Shown piece after piece: positions 49,111 through 58,058 of a DNA stretch of 64,000 bases (its first letter is position 1; every line of letters starts with the position of its first letter). The stretch lies in assembly GCA_964343705.1 (NCBI GenBank), contig CAYFJX010000003.1, positions 62,001 through 126,000 of the forward strand. Reading direction: 5' to 3'. The position numbers and the translations under genes are program-made. This DNA is from JAUSFM01 sp964343705 (lineage in GTDB: Archaea; Nanobdellota; Nanobdellia; Woesearchaeales; UBA12501). The notes beneath the pieces are model-generated. The model had not been told where the DNA came from. It did no database searches and saw nothing but the letters and a program-made list of their open reading frames with translations.

Positions 49111-50568
49111 TTAACCCAAAAACCCGCGCATCTTTCCAGCCTTCTCAATTTTATCAACCATCACACGCTTGTTCTTAAACTCTTGAAGCATTTGCGAAGT
49201 TAATTTTTCATGGCCAGGATGGATGTGGGCATCAACATGCGCAGCAGCTTGTAACACTTGTTCCTTGACTTTACCAGGAAATAAATCAAGATTCTTTTCA
49301 TTGACAAACTGTGCTGCGTCTTCAACATCATTTTCAAAGGTGGGGTAGGCGTGACTAATTAAATCTCGTTCTTTGTCATTAAGTACATGCAAGCCTAACA
49401 ATTCAGGCGGCAAGCCAAGAGAATATAATGCACAGGTAAATCGAATAGCTCGTGGTAGGTGTACACCTCCACTTTTTCGTGCATAGCCAAACAAGCCAAT
49501 GTGTAGTTTTCTCCTTCGTCGTTTTGGTACAAACCCAGCAAAGTCATTGACAAAGGGTGCAATAAGTTTAATTTGTTGTTGGTATGCAGTTCCTAATTTT
49601 TTAATAATTGGCAGTACCTTTTCTTCATTTACAGGCAACGGTTTTTTAGCTTTGGTGCTGTTAATTGTTTCAACTGCATTGCGTACAACTTTTTCAGGAT
49701 AGTCATACTTAAACGCGCTTTGTAGTGTGAATGTTTGCACGCTTGGGTATGCATGTAGGTTGTCTTCTACATTGGTTGGTTTGAAGTTTCCTCTGAATGG
49801 TGCACTACCACAACCTAGTACGGGGTGAATGTCAACACTGCTTTTTTCAGACAGTTCGTGTAGTCGTTGTAATGCAACCTTTTCAATGAGAACTGTGGCA
49901 ACACTGCTGTAATTGAGTGCTGGATCACTTCGTGCAAGCCACACACGCAGGTAATCTTCTACTTTTTGACTTTTGATAAATGTCCCTGCAATTTTGTGTG
50001 CATTGAGCATTGATTCTTGATCTTCGATCAAAGGCATGATACGGACGCTCTTAGGTGAAAACTCCCCTATCCAGTCACGTACTGTTTTATCTGCAAGTTT
50101 ACTGCTTTCTTTACCAACAACAAACTTTTTGTAGTACTCCGCAATTCTGATTATGCTTTGGGCATTGGTTACCATGGGGACTGCAACTTCAAAAACTGGT
50201 GCGTCATTGCCGCCGTAGAATGTCTTGGCAACATCAAAGTTTCTTGGTATACTTTCAAGTGTTTCAAGCAGAATTTTTCCTTCATTTTTTTCAACATCAG
50301 GATTAGGGACACGGTACGTTAAAATCCTGTCCTTGCCTAACTTGTTTTTTTTGAAGAACTCATCAAAGTGAGTTAGGAGTTTTCGTACAGCAGAACTATC
50401 AACATCTTTTCCTTCAAAGTCCCATAGTTGTTCAGTGATACCTAATTGTGAAAAGACATAATATGCTTCTTCAAGCTCGTCATCACCCCCAATCACACTG
50501 TCATCTGCAAAAAAAGGTTTTTGCACATTGTCAGGGTGCTGCGTACTCATACATCGTGGTAGTTTCAT
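49111..50568 (-). CDS. ppcA: archaeal-type phosphoenolpyruvate carboxylase
   Basis: Carboxylates PEP to oxaloacetate. 485 residues, the short archaeal form (bacterial PEPC has about 900). Starts KLPRCMSTQHPDNVQKPFF, and has DILTYRVPNPDVEKNEGK-like and YYPEVFEVAVPMVTNAQS, HPVLGCGSAPFRGNF with the catalytic His and Arg, GYARKSGGVHLPRAIRF and KRVMVDKIEKAGKMRGFLG at the end. Provides oxaloacetate for the TCA genes at 11939-15488. Confidence 0.96.
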   Translation of the reverse strand: MKLPRCMSTQHPDNVQKPFFADDSVIGGDDELEEAYYVFSQLGITEQLWDFEGKDVDSSAVRKLLTHFDEFFKKNKLGKDRILTYRVPNPDVEKNEGKILLETLESIPRNFDVAKTFYGGNDAPVFEVAVPMVTNAQSIIRIAEYYKKFVVGKESSKLADKTVRDWIGEFSPKSVRIMPLIEDQESMLNAHKIAGTFIKSQKVEDYLRVWLARSDPALNYSSVATVLIEKVALQRLHELSEKSSVDIHPVLGCGSAPFRGNFKPTNVEDNLHAYPSVQTFTLQSAFKYDYPEKVVRNAVETINSTKAKKPLPVNEEKVLPIIKKLGTAYQQQIKLIAPFVNDFAGFVPKRRRRKLHIGLFGYARKSGGVHLPRAIRFTCALYSLGLPPELLGLHVLNDKERDLISHAYPTFENDVEDAAQFVNEKNLDLFPGKVKEQVLQAAAHVDAHIHPGHEKLTSQMLQEFKNKRVMVDKIEKAGKMRGFLG

Positions 50569-50617
50569 ATCTACATCCTGGAAGAATTGAATTATAAAGT
50601 TTGTCTATTTAATGTGC

Positions 50618-51637
50618 TTACTTAAGACCTTTAAGAATGTCTTTGATATCTTTTTTTATTTCAACATCTTTTCCTGGGATGCCACTAAGAATTACTGTTG
50701 ACCTTACTTTTCCTTGTAAACTGGGGTCAGTGTGCATTCCTACAACAACATCTGCATCAGGAGCAGTATATTCTTTAACGGTGTTTGCAACTGTTTGTAT
50801 TTGTGCCAAGCTTAAATCAGGGCCACCTGCAACTTGAACAATTGCTCTGCGTGCGTTGCGTGCGTCAAAGTGAAAGAGTTTATCACCTAAAGCTCTTTGA
50901 ATTAGTTTGTCTATATCACCCATTGCTTCTGTTTCACTTACACCTATTGTTCCATAACCACCGTTCTTAAGCACTTCTTTGAGGTGATTCAAGTCAATAT
51001 CCATGAGTTCACGGTTTCTGATAAGATTCATAAGTGTATTGATAGATTTCGCAACAAGACTATTCATCATAACAAACGCTTCTGTTAATGGAAGATTTCT
51101 GTAGACTTCAGTGAGGTGATTAAGATCTAGAACAATGGTTGTGTCAGCGTAGTCTTCTATTTCGTCAAGAGCATATTCTGCTTTTTCCACGTAGCTTTTT
51201 TTGAGGAAGAATGGGATAATTGCAAAAACAACTACCAATGCACCTTGTTTTTTTGCTTCTTCTGCAATAACAGGCAGGCCTCCTGTTGCAGTGCCGTTTC
51301 CTAATCCACCAATGAGAAATAGGACTTCTGCTCCATCAATTGCAGAGCGAATATGCAATATGCTTTCTTTTGCAGCGTTTCTTCCTTTGATGTGGTCTCC
51401 TCCACAACCTTTTCCTTGATTTTCTTCAAAGCCAATTAGTAGTTTCTTGTCTGAGTGTTGTGCACTAAGTTGTGTCCAATCAGTGTTAATAGAAATAAGG
51501 TCTGCTTGTAATCCTTGTGCATAAAGAGCACCAATTACATTTGTTCCAGCTGCTCCAACACCCACTACTTTGATCTTGGGTGTATCATTGACAAATTGTC
51601 TTCCTTTTAGGTAGCCGGAATACATAAGTGTGTCCAT
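50618..51637 (-). CDS. divergent FtsZ/tubulin-family GTPase
   Basis: 339 residues from ATG 51637 (TATA ctttaaatatt 33 bp upstream). Nucleotide loop KIKVVGVGAAGTNVIGAL, TDWTQL, and tubulin signature position GGLGNGTATGGLPV where FtsZ has GGGTGTG. The T7 loop reads MDIDLNHLKEVLKNGG, lacking the second catalytic Asp of NxDxxD (His stands there). So it may bind GTP but hydrolyse it slowly, and could modulate another FtsZ. Cell division or shape role is inferred. Confidence 0.85.
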   Translation of the reverse strand: MDTLMYSGYLKGRQFVNDTPKIKVVGVGAAGTNVIGALYAQGLQADLISINTDWTQLSAQHSDKKLLIGFEENQGKGCGGDHIKGRNAAKESILHIRSAIDGAEVLFLIGGLGNGTATGGLPVIAEEAKKQGALVVVFAIIPFFLKKSYVEKAEYALDEIEDYADTTIVLDLNHLTEVYRNLPLTEAFVMMNSLVAKSINTLMNLIRNRELMDIDLNHLKEVLKNGGYGTIGVSETEAMGDIDKLIQRALGDKLFHFDARNARRAIVQVAGGPDLSLAQIQTVANTVKEYTAPDADVVVGMHTDPSLQGKVRSTVILSGIPGKDVEIKKDIKDILKGLK

Positions 51638-51728
51638 GTGTTTACTAAGGGTGTTAGAATATTTAAAGATTGTTGGTGCGGAATATAGAGAAAAAAGAAT
51701 TGGAAAAAAGAAAAAAATAAGAAAAAAG

Positions 51729-52103
51729 TTACTTCTTTTTCCAAGCCCATAATCCTGGACCATGGGTTGCAAGACCAAGTGATGCTGCCAGTATCAACAA
51801 GTCTCGTTCAAGACCGGCGGTAACACCTTTTGGTATGTGTACAGCAACGAGTGCAACAACAATTATTGCTCCAAGCAAGAGTGATGCCCATCGTGACCAC
51901 AGTCCAACTAGCAATAATACTGCACCAATAACTTCTAGCCATCCAATAACTGGACCTAGAAATGCTGGGAAACCCATACTTGCGAATTTTCCCATTGCCA
52001 TGGATGGATTAAATGCTTTTGGAACTCCATGCCACAGAAAAACAAAAACCACCACTAATCGGGTTAGCAGTAAGCTTAGTCCTGTATACTTATCTAACTT
52101 CAT
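51729..52103 (-). CDS. DoxX-family membrane protein
   Basis: 124 residues, four helices. DoxX/SURF4-like pattern: TRLVVVFVFLWHGVPKAFNP, GFPAFLGPVIGWLEVIGAVLLLVGLWSRWASLLLG and a C-terminal helix with GLATHGPGLW. Members are linked with quinone- or thiol-dependent membrane redox complexes; the exact role is unknown. Lies 91 bp from ftsZ. Confidence 0.87.
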   Translation of the reverse strand: MKLDKYTGLSLLLTRLVVVFVFLWHGVPKAFNPSMAMGKFASMGFPAFLGPVIGWLEVIGAVLLLVGLWSRWASLLLGAIIVVALVAVHIPKGVTAGLERDLLILAASLGLATHGPGLWAWKKK

Positions 52104-52191
52104 TCTATCCCCCCTATTTGTTTATTTTGATAATATTTGACTCTTTGAAGTGTTTTTGGTATTATAAATGTTTGTTTTGATAAACAAAATA

Positions 52192-52608
52192 TCAAGTGCT
52201 TTTTTCCATCAATGTCTTGATATGTTCCATTGCTTCAATAATATTAGGTACAAGAAATCCATCTTTTTTCAGTGTTTCAAGTTCTTCATATGTGTACCAT
52301 TCTATCTTATCACATTTGTGGGGCTCAGTAATGGTTGGCTCACCAGAGGTGATTTTACAAATGTAATGGTGGCAGTTGAATATGCCTTCTGGTGTGTGGC
52401 AGTGGTATACTCCCATTTTGTCTCCTACACTAACTTCACAGCCGATTTCTTCTTTACACTCACGCTTGAGTGCATCTTCATGACTCTCTCCTTTTTCAAC
52501 CTTACCGCCTGGGTTTTCAATTCTACGGTCGTGTTTGATATTGTGCACTAATAATATCCTGGAATCTTGTATGATTATGGCGCCTGCAAGGTCTTTGACG
52601 TTTGTCAT
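52192..52608 (-). CDS. Nudix hydrolase
   Basis: 138 residues. Nudix box NPGGKVEKGESHEDALKREC then KEEIGCEV is intact. AGAIIIQDSRILLVHNIKHD at the N-terminus. Substrate unassigned: many of this size are ADP-ribose or NTP pyrophosphohydrolases. A TATA-like tataaatgcttt lies upstream, on the minus strand. Confidence 0.9.
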   Translation of the reverse strand: MTNVKDLAGAIIIQDSRILLVHNIKHDRRIENPGGKVEKGESHEDALKRECKEEIGCEVSVGDKMGVYHCHTPEGIFNCHHYICKITSGEPTITEPHKCDKIEWYTYEELETLKKDGFLVPNIIEAMEHIKTLMEKST

Positions 52609-52716
52609 GTTGTTGCTTTACCCACAAGAATATAAATGCTTTCTCCTTCTGGAAATACCATCTATCAGTGGTAAAATACCCAAAGGCTTAAATATCACCT
52701 TCTGGGCCAACAAGGT

Positions 52717-53847
52717 ATGGCAGAGCAAATAGTATATATGCACCAAGGAGATTTCATCCGAAAGGTACTTGAAGGAGAACGAGACTTTAGAGGCATTACG
52801 TTAGATACGCAAGATACAGCACTCCATATAATGGATGGTTACAAAGCAATGGTGGACTATTGCCGCAACCATGATCCTTACCGACGTGTTAATTCCATTG
52901 GGTGCAGACACCTTGACCTAGATGCAGAACCCCTTCTCCTTGACAACGCAGACTTTTCAGGCGTTCAAGCAATTCATTTGCACATGCCTTATGCACGTGG
53001 TAGAAATGTACGATTCAAAGATGCGAATCTTGAAAAAGCCTCTTTTCATCATGCTCAATTCCCCGGTGAAGATGCTCAACTCCAAGGTGCAGATTTCAGA
53101 AATGTAAAATTTCAAGGCGCAGACCTTGTTTACTTTTGGTCACCAAAAGGCTATTTTTTACGAGTTGATTTTAGTGAAGCAAACTTGTCTCATGCTAATC
53201 TACATGGTGCTCACTTTGCAGAGGCAGACTTACGAACAAAACTAGGTGCAACATTCGCAGCAGCTAATCTATCATATGCTAACCTGGGGGGTGCCCATCT
53301 TAATCGTGCTAACTTCCATGGTGCAGATCTCGAAGAAGTGTACTTTGTTGACGCTTGGTTACAAGGTGCAAACTTTGAAATGGCTCGTTTGAAAAACACT
53401 AGGCTTGCTTACGCAAAGCTCGAAGGTGCACGATTAGTGGGAACAAAATGTGTTCACAGTTTACGAGGGCTTCAGAAAGCAGTTATGGGAGCACTATACT
53501 TGCCTCAGTTGGAGGGGAAGGGGACAGGAGTAAAATTATGCACAACTGTTGGGCCAGAAGAAGCAAAGTACATTACTCAAATTTTCAAACGACATAAACG
53601 CTACGAAATTGACAAAGATTCAGGTGCTGTCATCCTAGCAGAAAACACACCAGACATTGAAGCAGAAGCCTTGCCTTCTGTTGACGATGTAGTTGAAGAA
53701 TCACATCCTGCACCAGCTAAAAAAAAGCGTCCAAAAAAGAAATTAAAAGTTGCTCCAGGAGAGCCTGGCTTTGATGATCTTGCAGGTGAATTAGATGAAT
53801 TTGACACCATGAGTGATGATGAATTATTGGGAATTGAGGATATTTAA
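52717..53847 (+). CDS. pentapeptide-repeat protein with acidic/basic tail
   Basis: 376 residues. The N-terminal 70 residues are helical; residues 75-250 contain pentapeptide repeats of A(D/N)LxX (ADFSGVQ, ANLEKA, ADFRNVK, ANLSHAN, ANLHGA, ANFHGADLE), forming a right-handed beta helix. The C-terminus has a Lys run (KKKRPKKKLK) and an acidic end (EFDTMSDDELLGIEDI). Such proteins can mimic DNA or protect a topoisomerase, but function is not known. Tail-to-tail overlap with the next gene by 4 bp. Confidence 0.88.
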   Translation: MAEQIVYMHQGDFIRKVLEGERDFRGITLDTQDTALHIMDGYKAMVDYCRNHDPYRRVNSIGCRHLDLDAEPLLLDNADFSGVQAIHLHMPYARGRNVRFKDANLEKASFHHAQFPGEDAQLQGADFRNVKFQGADLVYFWSPKGYFLRVDFSEANLSHANLHGAHFAEADLRTKLGATFAAANLSYANLGGAHLNRANFHGADLEEVYFVDAWLQGANFEMARLKNTRLAYAKLEGARLVGTKCVHSLRGLQKAVMGALYLPQLEGKGTGVKLCTTVGPEEAKYITQIFKRHKRYEIDKDSGAVILAENTPDIEAEALPSVDDVVEESHPAPAKKKRPKKKLKVAPGEPGFDDLAGELDEFDTMSDDELLGIEDI

Positions 53848-54551
53848 TTAAACCGTTCCATCTTTACATTCTTAGGATCAACACCTTTGTTCAAAAGGTT
53901 TTGTCGTGTTTCTAATACCATATCTTTGAAACCACACAAGTAGAAAATCTTACCACTAACCTCCTCAGGCAGGTGTTTCTGAACACGTCCAACTGCACCA
54001 TCCCATTTCTCCCTGGTTAATGCAGGTAGATACTCAAAATTATCACACTCTTCCGCAAGCTTCTTGAAATCATCATAAAACAACAAATCTTCCTGTGTCT
54101 TGCAACCAAACACCAGTTTAAACTTCTTGTCAGGATTGTCTTTAACATGGGTAAATAATATACTATAGAAAGGGGCAACTCCAGCACCAGTGCAAATAAA
54201 CCAATGTTCATCTTCTTTTGCATTTTCTTGGAATGTAAACATGCCAAATGGGCCTTCCATCTCATAGGTGTTTTCAAATTTGTTTTGCGGCTTTGCCTTA
54301 TCAAAAATACTAGATGCTAAACCACCAGGAATAATTTTCATACAAAAAACAAGCTTGCCTTTTTCACCAGGTGGATTTACAATTGAGTACGGCTTTGGTA
54401 TAATCTTGCCATCTTTCTCTATTTGAAATGAAGCAAACTGTCCAGCTTTAAATGTGAGACTAGGTGGAACTTTGAATGTCAGAAGTTTCACTTCTTTAGT
54501 CATGTACTCTGACTTTTCTAGTACTGCTTTGAACGTCTGAAATGTTGCCAT
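53844..54551 (-). CDS. ferredoxin-NADP reductase-like flavoprotein
   Basis: 235 residues. FAD domain LTFKAGQFASFQIEKDG, IPKPYSIVNPPGEKG (RxYS-like), ELEGPFGMFTF; NAD(P) domain WFICTGAGVAPFYSILF and IFYLCGFKDMVLETRQNLL. Like small oxidoreductases of the FNR/ phenol hydroxylase superfamily lacking a fused ferredoxin. Electron partner not present next door; may serve SOD-linked redox metabolism. Confidence 0.9.
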   Translation of the reverse strand: MATFQTFKAVLEKSEYMTKEVKLLTFKVPPSLTFKAGQFASFQIEKDGKIIPKPYSIVNPPGEKGKLVFCMKIIPGGLASSIFDKAKPQNKFENTYEMEGPFGMFTFQENAKEDEHWFICTGAGVAPFYSILFTHVKDNPDKKFKLVFGCKTQEDLLFYDDFKKLAEECDNFEYLPALTREKWDGAVGRVQKHLPEEVSGKIFYLCGFKDMVLETRQNLLNKGVDPKNVKMERFN

Positions 54552-54626
54552 ATTTAAAGTGGAGAAGAGAAATCTTTTTATACTTTCCTATTGAAGCAAC
54601 ACTATCAACTTTATGAGGGGATTTTT

Positions 54627-55232
54627 ATGGCACACGAATTACCAACATTAGACTATGATTATAATGCACTTGAGCCGCATATTGATGCGCGAACAATGGA
54701 AATACACCATTCCAAGCACCACGCTGGCTATACTAAGAAATTTAATGCTGCAATTGAAGGCACAGACCTTGCAGAAAAGCCCGCAGAAGAAGTTCTTAAG
54801 GACTTAAACAGTGTGCCAGAAGATATTCGTACAGCAGTACGCAACAACGGTGGTGGCTTTGTTAACCACGCACTCTTCTGGAAAGTAATCGGTCCAAACT
54901 GTGGTGGCGAACCACAAGGAAAACTGGGTGAAGCAATCACAGCAAAATTCGGAAGCTTTGACGCATTCAAAGAACAATTTGGCAAAGCAGCAGCAACACG
55001 CTTTGGTTCAGGATGGGCATGGCTGGTTCTTAACAACGGCGAACTAGAAATCACCAGTACCGCAAACCAAGACACACCACTAAGCGAGGGAAAGACTCCT
55101 ATTCTTGGACTTGATGTGTGGGAACACGCGTATTATAAAAAATTTGGCCCAGATAGGCAAGGTTATATTTTAGCGTGGTGGAATGTGGTAAACTGGGATG
55201 AAGTTGGTAAGCGATTTGAAGCTAGTCAGTAA
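54627..55232 (+). CDS. sod: Fe/Mn superoxide dismutase
   Basis: Dismutates superoxide. 201 residues from ATG 54627 (GAGGGGA upstream). Metal ligands: His in IDARTMEIHHSKHHAGY, His in FVNHALFWKVIG, Asp and His in GLDVWEHAYYKKFG. The metal cannot be fixed from the motif alone. It has the usual GSGWAWLVLNNGELEITS block. An oxygen-exposed life style fits, as TrhO also needs oxygen. Confidence 0.95.
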   Translation: MAHELPTLDYDYNALEPHIDARTMEIHHSKHHAGYTKKFNAAIEGTDLAEKPAEEVLKDLNSVPEDIRTAVRNNGGGFVNHALFWKVIGPNCGGEPQGKLGEAITAKFGSFDAFKEQFGKAAATRFGSGWAWLVLNNGELEITSTANQDTPLSEGKTPILGLDVWEHAYYKKFGPDRQGYILAWWNVVNWDEVGKRFEASQ

Positions 55233-55252
55233 TAACATTAGGGGGAATCACA

Positions 55253-55495
55253 ATGGTTGAAGAATTATCCTATGCTCATGGTCTCAAGTTTGAAAGTAGA
55301 GGACTGTATGGTGACTTAGTGGATCTGGGTAAGGTGTGGCATGAAATCAAAGTCACAGCAATTGCTCAAGAACAAGTGGAGCCAATGGAGAGGGTCGCAG
55401 ATCGCTTGCGACAACAAAACTGTGGCAGAACAATATATAGTCTTGGCCAGCTTGCTAAAACACTTAGTCAAACAAATAGACTACATGCTGCATAA
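55253..55495 (+). CDS. small hypothetical protein after SOD
   Basis: 80 residues, mixed alpha/beta (ELSYAHGLKFESRGLYGDLV, LGKVWHEIKVTAIAQ), with one Cys. AGGGGGAATCACA stands before the ATG, 20 bp after the SOD stop, so it is probably cotranscribed. No family recognised. Confidence 0.55.
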   Translation: MVEELSYAHGLKFESRGLYGDLVDLGKVWHEIKVTAIAQEQVEPMERVADRLRQQNCGRTIYSLGQLAKTLSQTNRLHAA

Positions 55496-55508
55496 CTTTT
55501 TTCCTTTT

Positions 55509-56426
55509 TTATACCATCTTATACTGCTCCAAATAAGCCTTCATACAAAATCTACTTATGGCTTCTACTTTTCCCTTGCGAGTGTTTTCAAGAGCATTAA
55601 TATACTCATTTCTATCTTTCTGCTGCACTGCAAGTGGCATTAGGCCTGTATACATCAATAACCAATTCAATAACAAGCGGCCAACACGACCATTACCATC
55701 AATAAAGGGGTGGATAATCTCAAACTGTGCGTGTGATTGGAACGCAACTTCAAAGTTATCTATTTGTTTGTATGCTTTACGTATCCACTTTAATAATTGT
55801 TCCATCTTTTCGTCAACAAACAAAAAGGAACTGGTGTGTACATCACCAATATAATTTTGCACTTTTTTGTACATGCCAAGTGTTGCATCTGTTTCAATAC
55901 CTCTGTTTGTTAGTTCATGTAATTTTTTTAAGTCATCATGTGTGGGTAATCTCTTACAATGCTTTTCAACATATTCCCAAGCTTTCAAAAGATTTGTAGC
56001 CATAAACAGTTCTTTCTTACCATGGCTTGCAGGAGAAATATCTTTAAAGAGAAAATTAAATGTTTCCTGTTTTGTGAGTGTTGATCCTTCTAATGCATTG
56101 CTGTTTGCAATGAAATTGCTGAGAAAGCGTTCTCGCTCTTTTTTTTGTGATATTTTATCTAAACTCTGTAAGTGTTTTTTGGAGTCATCTGATGCCTTTT
56201 TTAGTTTTTCATGGTCTGTGTACGGAAGTTCATCCTTGAACTCTTCAAGTATCCAGTCATTGTTATGGTATGATAGTTTCATACATTCATACTCATGTAT
56301 TGGTACTCGCCGATTTTTGCCAATGTACTTAACGGTTTTCTGAATAACTCGCTTTCCTTTTCGCACTGAGTGTGCTAAGTACAAATATTCATGTCCTTTG
56401 ATACGTTTGGTGACTATTGCTACCAT
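55509..56426 (-). CDS. Fic-domain protein (AMP transferase or related)
   Basis: 305 residues. Fic core HPFIDGNGRVGRLLLNW with catalytic His and full HxFx(D/E)GNGRxxR. The helix SNALEGSTLT near residue 110 matches the inhibitory S/TxxxE(G/N) motif, as in class II Fics that regulate themselves. The first 60 residues (VTKRIKGHEYLYLAHSVRKG) resemble a small RNA- or DNA-contact domain seen in archaeal Fics. Promoter carries two direct repeats that recur before vapB. Confidence 0.92.
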   Translation of the reverse strand: MVAIVTKRIKGHEYLYLAHSVRKGKRVIQKTVKYIGKNRRVPIHEYECMKLSYHNNDWILEEFKDELPYTDHEKLKKASDDSKKHLQSLDKISQKKERERFLSNFIANSNALEGSTLTKQETFNFLFKDISPASHGKKELFMATNLLKAWEYVEKHCKRLPTHDDLKKLHELTNRGIETDATLGMYKKVQNYIGDVHTSSFLFVDEKMEQLLKWIRKAYKQIDNFEVAFQSHAQFEIIHPFIDGNGRVGRLLLNWLLMYTGLMPLAVQQKDRNEYINALENTRKGKVEAISRFCMKAYLEQYKMV

Positions 56427-56434
56427 TTTATTTT

Positions 56435-56511
56435 AGTTAACCACTACACATTTATAAATATTACTATCAAAAACGGGTAATTTATATATTTTTAGAAAGT
56501 TAACCACTACA
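56435..56511. promoter_or_regulatory. two direct repeats upstream of fic
   Basis: AGTTAACCACTACA occurs at 56435-56448 and 56498-56511, 63 bp apart (six DNA turns), flanking the fic TATA region (tttataaatatt). TTAACCACTA also occurs before vapB at 58033-58042. Shared operator of a toxin regulator is a plausible reading. Confidence 0.5.
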
Positions 56512-56562
56512 TTTTATCGTTCAAACAAAAGGTTTATAAACAACTGGAGAATCTAGTCTTCT

Positions 56563-57354
56563 ATGGAATCACAATCAACAGAACAAAAACAGTATGTTAC
56601 ACGACAAACAACTATTGGTGATATTATTGGAGCCTACCCACACCCTGATGTGGTTGAAACACTTATGGGCTTTGGTGTTCACTGTGTTGGGTGCCAAGCT
56701 TCTGCATATGAATCTCTTGAAGATGGTTTTGCAGTCCATGGTTTGGATGACGCAGCTATTAATGAAGCAGTGAAACAACTGAATGCTGTTATTGGAAAGC
56801 TTGAAGCTGAAAAAGGCAATCAAGCACAACCAGCTACAACAGAACCAGCACAACAAGAAGCTCCAGCAAAACCAGACTCCTGTTGTGGTGATTCAAACGA
56901 GTCAAAAGATTCGTGTTGTTCAGAACCAACACAATCACAGCCAGCAGAACAAGCAGGGTGTTGTTCAAGCGCAGCAGCAGTTGCAAAACCAGCAACAGAG
57001 CGACCGCACACAGAAACACCAGCACCGCAGTGCGATCTTACACTTACAGAAGCAGCAGCAAGCAAAATCAAAGAACTCTTACAAAAAGAAAACAAAGCAG
57101 ACCACGGCTTGAGAATACGAGTTATTCCAGGTGGCTGTGCAGGATTCCAATACAGCTTCTCATTTGACAACAACAAAGCAGACAATGATAACATTCTTGA
57201 CAAGCATGGTGTTCAAGTCTATGTTGACAATGACAGTTTAGAACTTCTTAACAAAGCAAACATTGACTTTGTCGACAACCTCAACGAGTCTGGATTTAAA
57301 ATAGAAAACCCTAATGCTAAAGGCGGCTGTGGTTGCGGTAAAAGTTTTAATTAG
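56563..57354 (+). CDS. DUF1858 domain, Cys-pair linker and HesB/IscA domain fusion
   Basis: 263 residues. First 65 form the DUF1858/ScdA-N helical domain (IIGAYPHPDVVETLMGFGVHCVGCQAS with a CxxC). The linker (about 90-150) is Gln/Pro/Ala-rich and has three CC pairs (DSCCGDS, DSCCSEP, AGCCSSA). From about 157 a HesB/IscA fold: LTLTEAAASKIKELL, LRIRVIPGGCAGFQYSF with Cys, and the C-terminal GGCGCGKSF. Role in Fe-S cluster carriage is likely; the triple CC linker is unusual. Leaderless, TATA gtttataaac. Confidence 0.88.
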   Translation: MESQSTEQKQYVTRQTTIGDIIGAYPHPDVVETLMGFGVHCVGCQASAYESLEDGFAVHGLDDAAINEAVKQLNAVIGKLEAEKGNQAQPATTEPAQQEAPAKPDSCCGDSNESKDSCCSEPTQSQPAEQAGCCSSAAAVAKPATERPHTETPAPQCDLTLTEAAASKIKELLQKENKADHGLRIRVIPGGCAGFQYSFSFDNNKADNDNILDKHGVQVYVDNDSLELLNKANIDFVDNLNESGFKIENPNAKGGCGCGKSFN

Positions 57355-57754
57355 GTTTTCTTTTGATTTCTTTTACCTTGTCAAATCCAGAATCAAAACT
57401 GTAAATTTCCTTGATGCCTAATTGTCTTGCTGTGATAATAAGAGAACAATCGGTTAAAGAAAGTGTTTTGTATTTCTCAAAAAGTTCTTTCATTTCCTTT
57501 AACATAAATGTGTCTATATTAATAATCTTTATTCTATCACACATTGTCAGTGCATCTAGATACTCTTTAACCTCTTCAAAAGGAACTTTTTTCATAAGAA
57601 AGTTAATGACTTCTAGGAGAACATATGTTGTGATAAAAACTTTCTTGATTTTTCCTTCAACAAAACTATCGATAATCTTTGTGCTTTCTTCTTTATATTG
57701 GTCTCTTTTATACCATGCTCCTATAAACACATTTGAATCTATTATTGCTTTCAT
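57347..57754 (-). CDS. vapC: PIN-domain ribonuclease, VapC-type toxin
   Basis: 135 residues, acidic catalytic residues in IIDSNVFIGAW (first Asp), YVLLEVINFL (Glu), LTDCSLIITARQLGI (Asp) and IYSFDSGFD (fourth). Usual VapC size. ATG overlaps the TGA of the VapB gene (4 bp). Its end overlaps the Fe-S fusion gene tail-to-tail by 8 bp. Confidence 0.9.
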   Translation of the reverse strand: MKAIIDSNVFIGAWYKRDQYKEESTKIIDSFVEGKIKKVFITTYVLLEVINFLMKKVPFEEVKEYLDALTMCDRIKIINIDTFMLKEMKELFEKYKTLSLTDCSLIITARQLGIKEIYSFDSGFDKVKEIKRKPN

Positions 57755-58023
57755 ACAAGATCATCAATCTCCTCTAACCAGTTTTTTCCAAAGTCATACT
57801 TGCCTTTATTTTTGAGAATTTTTCCAAAAAGCTCAGCTGTATTATCTTTTTTCTTCTTTTGAATTCGTTCCATGAGTTCTTGTGGTTGTTCAGTAGCCAA
57901 AGCAATACTTTCTTTAATTAACGCTTTTTGAGTAGTATTGATGCCTCTACGTCGCCAGTTTAGCTGCAATTCATCAAGTTGCATAATGCTTTCTTCAGGT
58001 ATCTTTCGTGTTACGTCTGCCAT
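57751..58023 (-). CDS. vapB: VapB-like antitoxin
   Basis: 90 residues from ATG 58023 (GTG at 58032 is also possible). N-terminus VTRKIPEESIMQLDELQLNW and RRRGINTTQKALIKESI fits a ribbon-helix-helix fold; the C-terminal KYDFGKNWLEEIDDLV is the toxin-binding tail. Directly upstream of the PIN gene. Its operator is the inverted repeat at 58041-58058. Confidence 0.8.
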   Translation of the reverse strand: MADVTRKIPEESIMQLDELQLNWRRRGINTTQKALIKESIALATEQPQELMERIQKKKKDNTAELFGKILKNKGKYDFGKNWLEEIDDLV

Positions 58024-58032
58024 TTTGACCAC

Positions 58033-58058
58033 TTAACCACTAGTAGTCAAAACTACTA
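58033..58058. promoter_or_regulatory. vapBC operator
   Basis: TTAACCACTA then the inverted repeat TAGTAGT-caaa-ACTACTA (58041-58058) sits between vapB and its TATA box (atttaaatg). The first 10 bp match the direct repeats before fic, so both units may share a regulator. Confidence 0.5.
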
